Shown: positions 58,303 through 64,000 of the stretch, one piece after another
Numbering within the stretch: position 1 is the first letter of the stretch
Layout of the letters: each line of letters begins with the position of its first letter
From: Moelleriella libera RCEF 2490
Taxonomy: Eukaryota > Ascomycota > Sordariomycetes > Hypocreales > Clavicipitaceae
Reading direction: 5' to 3'
Length of the DNA: 64,000 bases
Assembly: GCA_001636675.1 (NCBI GenBank)
Contig: AZGY01000018.1
Coordinates: forward strand, 249,527-313,526
Notes under the pieces: model-generated
Seen by the model: the letters and a program-made list of their open reading frames with translations, nothing else
Told to the model about the DNA's origin: nothing
Database searches by the model: none
Position numbers and translations under genes: made by a program

Positions 58303-61300
58303 ACGGGGCTGGCAGCTGCCATAGAATTCCTGCAATGCATGGACGAGGAGTGTTTTGTCGGCCGCCCGTCCAACGCTGTCATGTCGCAACGGACTTGGTC
58401 CTACAATCCAGCCTTCCTACTAGTCTCGCGGTATGGCGCATGTATAGGGTGAGGTTGTCACACTACCATCCTTAATGGCCCAGCACTGCCACCTCCTCTT
58501 CTCGACCCGAAAACCTGCGACTGGAGTTGCTGGTCAAACGTCGTTACGTAAAGGTGCACCTTGGCAATTGCTGCGCCGGAAGCGAATCCCGTGAGATCGA
58601 GGCTCTCCTTGCAGATCATTGACTATATATTTCGCACGAGGCTGTCGCGATGGCATCGTGGGAGCAATGCAATGCGTGGACTTTCGACGCAAGCCATCAC
58701 ACATGAATATGCATATCCAAGACATGAAACTTGTCTCGAATGGAGGAGGTGAACATTTTTCTGAGACGCCATCGCGGCGACAAAAGGCAATGGCTGGCTT
58801 TGTTGTGGCAAGACCTTTTAGTGTTCACTTCACCATGCCCGCTGTCGACGAGGCGGCCATAGACCGTCTGATATGCCGTCAAGCTTGCCAGTGGAAGGGG
58901 CCAGTAGTGGAAGGGAAGATCAATACGACAAGCATAGACAGTATGTTGAACGCTCAGCGTACTGCATACCACCATGATATGCTGCCAAGGCTTGCACAGC
59001 CTTGGAAGCGGCCCTCCTTCCCCCAGTCCGATCGGCGGAACAGTACGGTATTTGCCATGATCAACAATACCTGGCAATGCGATAGCATGGTGATGTTACA
59101 TGCAGACCAAGATGATTACCCCTCTTGAAGGCGTCTTGATAAGGAAAAGGCTTGCGCCCTCGCCCACTCACCGTCCCAGGCGATCTGTTCGGGGAGCTAG
59201 AAAAATATCGTACATGGGTGTCATAGATTAGACTGTGGCTGAGCAGACGAACATGGCCAAATCGGGAAAGCTAGAAACAGACGGGCTCTCTTGATTCGGC
59301 GGCTGACGAGGGGGTGTGGAGTCGACCATGTGCGTCCCGGAGGGGAATATTGTACAATGCGATGGCGGGCGACGCAAGACGGTGGTGGGAATAGCTGGGG
59401 TTTCTTTGTTGTTTCATGGCCGCTTGGATCGCATTGCATGTTTTCAACGGGTTTGATGATGGGGTTGAATGCCTCTGCCTGGCCCGACCCCGAGCTGTTG
59501 AGGTCCCCAAACGCCAGCAAGGTATCTCATGCATCAGGACAGTCAGAATCAAGAGGGGCCATCACCGAAGCGATAAGTGCGGCATGACGGACACTTGCCT
59601 GTCCAATGGTATTGTCGATGGCTACATGGAAGTAACACACCCGAGCAGAGTGACCTTGCCATCGAGAGCCTCTGGTTGGCGTGTCCGTGGTCAGACGCAG
59701 TCAAAGTGGCCGACCAAACGCCTTCTTAGAGCAGTCATTTTTCCATTTTCCTCTCTTGTCCCTTGGGCACGTTTGATACCGACTCACCACCATTCAGCAC
59801 ACACCTCATCTCACGACCTAGTTCCAAATCCAATTAAGCATTGCGGGTCGACATATGGATGCCGAAAACCCACGGCCCGTATTCGTTGTCAATTTTAGGG
59901 GCGGGTGGACATGTCGTCGTAATAGTGACCTGGAGCGCTTCAAGGTCCCGTTTTCCAAGTCGGGACGCGCGTTGCTGTCTTCTAGGGCTTCGAAGGTGTT
60001 TTGATTGTATCGGCCGCGGCCCAGTGCCTCCACGCAATCGGTCGACAGTGATCAGCGGGATAGGATCTAATTTGTCCGACACGGGCGGCGGCCAATTGCT
60101 CTTGACAGCGGCTCCACACCCGCGAGTGAACCCGCACTCTGGCGACGAGCAGGACTTAGCGCTGTATTTAGGCCCAGCAGGGATCATTGGCTCGAGACGA
60201 GCCAAAAGCTTCAAGCAAACACAGATTCTAGATGCTTTCGGGTTCTGACGTCAAAAGCTGCAGGAGACGTCTCAAAATGGTCATGAAAATATCCAGGCGC
60301 ATCTGCCTGGACGGCTTACCGTGGTGGCTGCTTCATTCCATGCCTCGGATCTCGATGGCAATTTGACTTGCCACTGTTTCCATCAGTGCTTGCTGAAAGC
60401 ATGCCGCTAGTGATGGAATGCCCCAGGATTTCCAACTCATGCTGGGTTGGGGCCTGGCGTTGTCTGAAGACTAGGGGGGTTGGTGTAGATCTTGAAAGCC
60501 TAAACGACTGTGAATTTGACCATGGCTGTGTCCTGACGCCGTCTCAAGGGCGGGATCTGCGACTCTGCATTTTCGCATAACACTGCCAAGTCGTACAGAA
60601 CGTCTTCCATAGCTTTGTAATCTTACGGCTAAGACTAGTGCATCTAAGAACGGGGATTAATAAAGTTATGATGTGTGGCGGGTTTTAGTTATCGCAAATA
60701 ACCTTTTGGCCTCCAAAAGCCACTTAATTATTAACGAAAGCCGAGGCGCTTTAGTGAGGATGAAGATAGTATTAGGCAATACTTTGTTGACAAGCCAGAG
60801 GCCGCCATGGCTAAGTAATCCAAGCTGTGCCAAGAAGACTAATCAAGGCTGGCTATAAGCTTCGAAATATGGAACGCTATAAGAAAGCCATTAACTCAGC
60901 CTCATCTTCATTACGCAATGGAATCTTCGACACATGATGCTGCGTATGCATTGCCACCAAAGAGGCCGCCCGCCCGAGACTAATCTGTCCGATTAGCTAG
61001 CGGCACAACAAAAGGCACTGTAGAAATTGACCAACGGCTACCAAGAAGCAAGGCAGCGAACAGACACAAACGACGTAGCATGCCAGGGTGGTTTGTTGTC
61101 GGCCGCAGATATTAAGAGAAATAGAATAAACGCAGAAATTAGGCAACATGGAATAATTGACTTTAACCGGCGCGTCGCACCTGCCGAAATGAACAACAGC
61201 CCACCAACCGCATCACCTGTTTTGGTAGCTAAGTACGCTGGCACCCGGCGTAAATGGCAAACAGTCGCCGCGCTGGCCTGACTTTTCCAGACAACACAGC

Positions 61301-62247
61301 GTATCGCAGCTACAATTCGATAAGGCCTCGCCTAGCTGCTGTTGTGTGCACGCACGCACGATGTGTTTAACGGTTTTGCATGCACGCCAAATTGGTCGGG
61401 CAGCGCTTGTTTATACAGTCGGCCATCCCACGGGCTGAGGAGAACAAACATGAAAGACCCCCCTAGGTGAGAGAGTCGGGAACATGGCCATCCGCTTGGA
61501 CAAGTAAATGCTGACATGAATCGAACATCCGGAACATACGTTGGATGATAAAATTATGTTGCTCCATGGCTGTAGCGTAGCCCGCGTAGCCAAGCGCCTT
61601 GTACAACGCGTGAGCAAAAGAATAACTATGAATAATGGCTCAGAAGCTTGAGCTTTCCTTAGCTGCCGTGCCAAGGGCTAAGATGGGGATTATTTGCCTC
61701 AATGGCTTGCCTGTTTTCTCGGCGGTATCTGGGATGGCATGGATTCCGTTCATGTCGCAGGGGTCTAGCGCTCTGCAGTACCGTACACCGGGAACGAGAT
61801 GCGGACGTGCGTGCCTCCGGAGGGAGCACTTGCCCACTGGAACCTTACTAGGCCCAGGCCACCAATCACAGCACGTGTTTTCTTTGCACTGCCACCCAAG
61901 GGTCAGTTGGGAGGGCGGACTGTAATAATGAGAGGACGTGCCCATCAACGCTCGATCTGCTGCTTGATCACGGCCTCAAAGCCCCAAACCAATACCAGTG
62001 GCCAAATCTGTCTCAAGACGACGGTCGCGACCGATCTCTGTGCCCTGCATGACTTCATCGTACTCTTCTGGACAGTCCTTCTCGAATTCTGTGTCCCCCA
62101 CTTAATTGACCGTCAGCCACGGCATCGACCAAGGAGCACCACATGACTCCAAAGGGGTCGGTTTGTTCATAGCCTCGTTCGTTTCGCCATCGCAATTCTT
62201 CCCTGCCCGCTTGCTGCTTCGGTTGAGGCGGCTGTGTGCCTTCGAAG
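58303..62247. other. Gene-free interval upstream of the Ca2+-ATPase
   Basis: About 3.9 kb with no supportable gene. Frames up to ~170 codons lack motifs. The right part (from ~61.6 kb) should be the PMC1 promoter and leader. The segment 60.58-61.32 kb differs in composition and is annotated separately. Confidence 0.45.
60580..61320. mobile_element. Possible decayed mobile-element fragment (weak)
   Basis: This ~740 bp reads more AT-rich than its surroundings, with many TAA/TTA triplets and TTAATTATTAA-type strings. Broken translations contain basic, Arg/Lys-rich words, as expected of a degenerate transposase region. I saw no terminal inverted repeats, target-site duplication or identifiable transposase motif. 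It may equally be ordinary AT-rich intergenic DNA. Confidence 0.2.
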
Positions 62248-64000
62248 ATGGCCGATGCCAACGAAACGGATCAGCCTCCACCTGCATCGCCAGGTGGGCG
62301 GCGTCGACGAGCGTATGCGTCGCCCCCTCCCCCTCCCCCCCTTTCCTTGGCAATGAGATGGCCTCTGCCATCGACTATATGTTGTTGATGCAAGACCCTT
62401 CTCCCACCTTGCTCAGAATGCTCACTGTCCGTACCAAGGCCTACCATTAATATCGACACGACTCTCGTGACTTCGAATACCAGTAACGGCGGCGGCAACG
62501 TGGTCGAGATGCCAGCGGATCATTCGCAATCACAACCCTCGATATCGCCTGTTGCACCCCCTGACCACGATGGCAGCCCATCAGGCAACGTCGACCAGCC
62601 CCCCTTCGGCTTCAACAGTCAGCAACGACCAGAGCTCCACGCAGGCACGTCCTTTGAAAGTCGTGAGAGCAGGCCTACGAGCCCACACAATGTCTCGAGT
62701 CCCGTCACCTCGCGAACAAACGATGGGGCAACTGGCTTCTTGTCCGTGCCCAACAAGTTGCGTGACAGGCAGAATTCGGTGGACTCGGATGACATTGCCC
62801 GATCAGTCACCTCACATGGTGAAACCACGGTAGTTGCGTCCAGTTATACCCAAACCGACAAGCTCAAGGCCGGTGGTAACGAGAAGATTATGAAGGACGT
62901 GAAAGCCCTGAGTCCCGACACCGGCACCGAAGATGACTTCAACGTCGAAGCGAACCCGTTCGCCTTTTCTCCTGGCCAGTTGAACAAGATGTTCAATCCC
63001 AAAAGCTTACCAGCCTTCTTTGCCCTGGGCGGTATGCGGGGCCTCGAGAAAGGTCTTCGATCCGACCGCAAATCTGGACTGAGCAGCGAGGAGATGTATT
63101 TGGACGGCGAAGTATCGTTTGAACAAGCCACTGCGCAGGATGAAAAGGCCGTCACCGAGGGCGTCAGCTCTACCGCGATGACCCAGACGAGAACGACCAA
63201 CAAAGCTCGTCCAGACGAACCATTCGCTGATCGATACCGGGTTTTCCGAGACAACCGACTGCCAGTTAAGAAGGGGAAAAGTCTTCTTGAGCTCATGTGG
63301 ATCACCTACAATGACAAAGTTCTCATTCTCTTGTCCATCGCCGCCGTTGTGAGTCTCGGGGTCGGCCTGTACCAGACATTTGACCCACACAGGAAGACGG
63401 ATGAACCCGCGGTGGAATGGGTTGAGGGTGTCGCCATCATCGTCGCTATTGTGATCGTCGTTATTGTCGGTTCACTCAACGACTACAGCAAGGAGCGACA
63501 GTTTGCGAAGTTGAACAAGAAGAAGCAAGATCGAAACGTGAAAGTGATTCGATCTGGCAAGACTATCGAGATATCTGTATTCGACATTATGGTGGGAGAC
63601 GTCATTCATCTCGAGCCCGGCGACTTGGTTCCCGTTGACGGCGTCCTCATCGACGGCTTCAATGTGAAATGCGACGAATCCCAGACCACTGGCGAATCTG
63701 ACATTATTCGGAAGCGGCCTGCTGACGAGGTTTACTCGGCTATTCAAAACCACGAGAGCTTGAAGAAGATGGATCCTTTCATTCAATCGGGCGCTCGAAT
63801 AATGGAAGGTGTGGGCACTTTCATGGCTACCTCTACGGGGATTTATTCCTCCTACGGGAAAACACTCATGGCTCTCAACGAGGATCCGGACATGACTCCG
63901 TTGCAGGCCAAACTCAATGTCATTGCCACATACATCGCTAAACTCGGTGGAGCTGCAGGCCTACTGCTGTTCCTCGTCCTTTTCATTGAGTTCCTCGTCC
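62248..64000 (+). CDS. PMC1: PMC1-type P-type Ca2+-ATPase (partial, cut by window end)
   Basis: Pumps cytosolic Ca2+ into the vacuole (P2B ATPase class); about 543 residues are visible. Exon 1 is 62248-62293 and exon 2 begins at 62417, intron 123 bp, giving MADANETDQPPPASPECSLSV (read in two parts) and then RPTINIDTTLV. After a ~150-residue Ser-rich region comes the conserved entry FNPKSLPAFFALGG and RYRVFRDNRLP. Spans follow: TM1 (VLILLSIAAVVSLGVGLY), TM2 (VAIIVAIVIVVIVGSLNDY) and the start of TM3 (AGLLLFLVLFIEFLV) at the edge. The actuator domain has VFDIMVGDVIHLEPGDLVP and DESQTTGESDII, which includes the TGES motif. The phosphorylation DKTGT site and the rest lie beyond the window. No C-terminal regulatory information is available. 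Confidence 0.93.

Overview
The window is nuclear DNA of a filamentous ascomycete, most likely a Sordariomycete and perhaps Hypocreales. The evidence is compact genes with short introns (mostly 53-123 bp, GT...AG, CTAAC/CTGAC-type branch sites), proteins that read as fungal orthologues (GCN20, ADE2, MCM10, RNase H2 subunit B, DUO1, PBY1, PMC1, a fungal Zn2Cys6 regulator, a tyrosinase), C/T-rich leader DNA before one start codon, and microsatellites between genes. I see no bacterial-type operons, CRISPR arrays, rRNA or convincing tRNA genes. The order-level placement is inference; no database search was possible.

Layout. (1) 1-3.4 kb: GCN20-type ABCF ATPase on the minus strand. (2) 3.4-13.4 kb: about 10 kb with no supportable gene, dense in microsatellites near its right end and C/T-rich just before the next gene. 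(3) 13.4-24.4 kb: two large, unnamed, mostly disordered proteins that converge on a 522-base pure T tract. One is a ~1011-residue Ser/Pro-rich protein (plus). The other is a ~2018-residue protein (minus) with about six membrane spans followed by a ~1780-residue tail carrying eight spaced Leu-Trp motifs. (4) 26.7-36.7 kb: ADE2 (plus), an FMN-binding split-barrel protein (plus), a membrane protein fused to a spermidine-synthase-like domain (minus), and a Zn2Cys6 regulator (minus). (5) 40.3-43.5 kb: a GNAT acetyltransferase and a six-exon secreted-type tyrosinase (both minus). (6) 46.9-54.5 kb: a cell-cycle neighbourhood of two divergent pairs, MCM10/RNase H2B and DUO1/an unnamed TP/SP-rich protein. 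Each shared promoter contains G1/S-type boxes (two ACGCGT in the first; CGCGAAA next to ACGCGT in the second). (7) 55.5-58.3 kb: a PBY1-like SurE-tubulin-tyrosine-ligase fusion. (8) 58.3-62.2 kb: gene-free, with a stretch of different composition that may be a decayed mobile element. (9) 62.2 kb to the end: the 5' part of a PMC1-type Ca2+-ATPase, cut by the window edge.

Most gene models here are my own splice reconstructions. I chose intron borders by keeping the frame, matching GT/AG and branch-site consensus, and restoring family motifs across the junction. Total lengths are divisible by three in every model. The least certain are the 254-bp intron of the GNAT gene, the third exon of the PBY1-like gene and the N-terminus of the 1011-residue protein. 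The points most worth following up are the Leu-Trp-repeat membrane protein, the two divergent cell-cycle promoters, the 522-base T run and the membrane/spermidine-synthase fusion.
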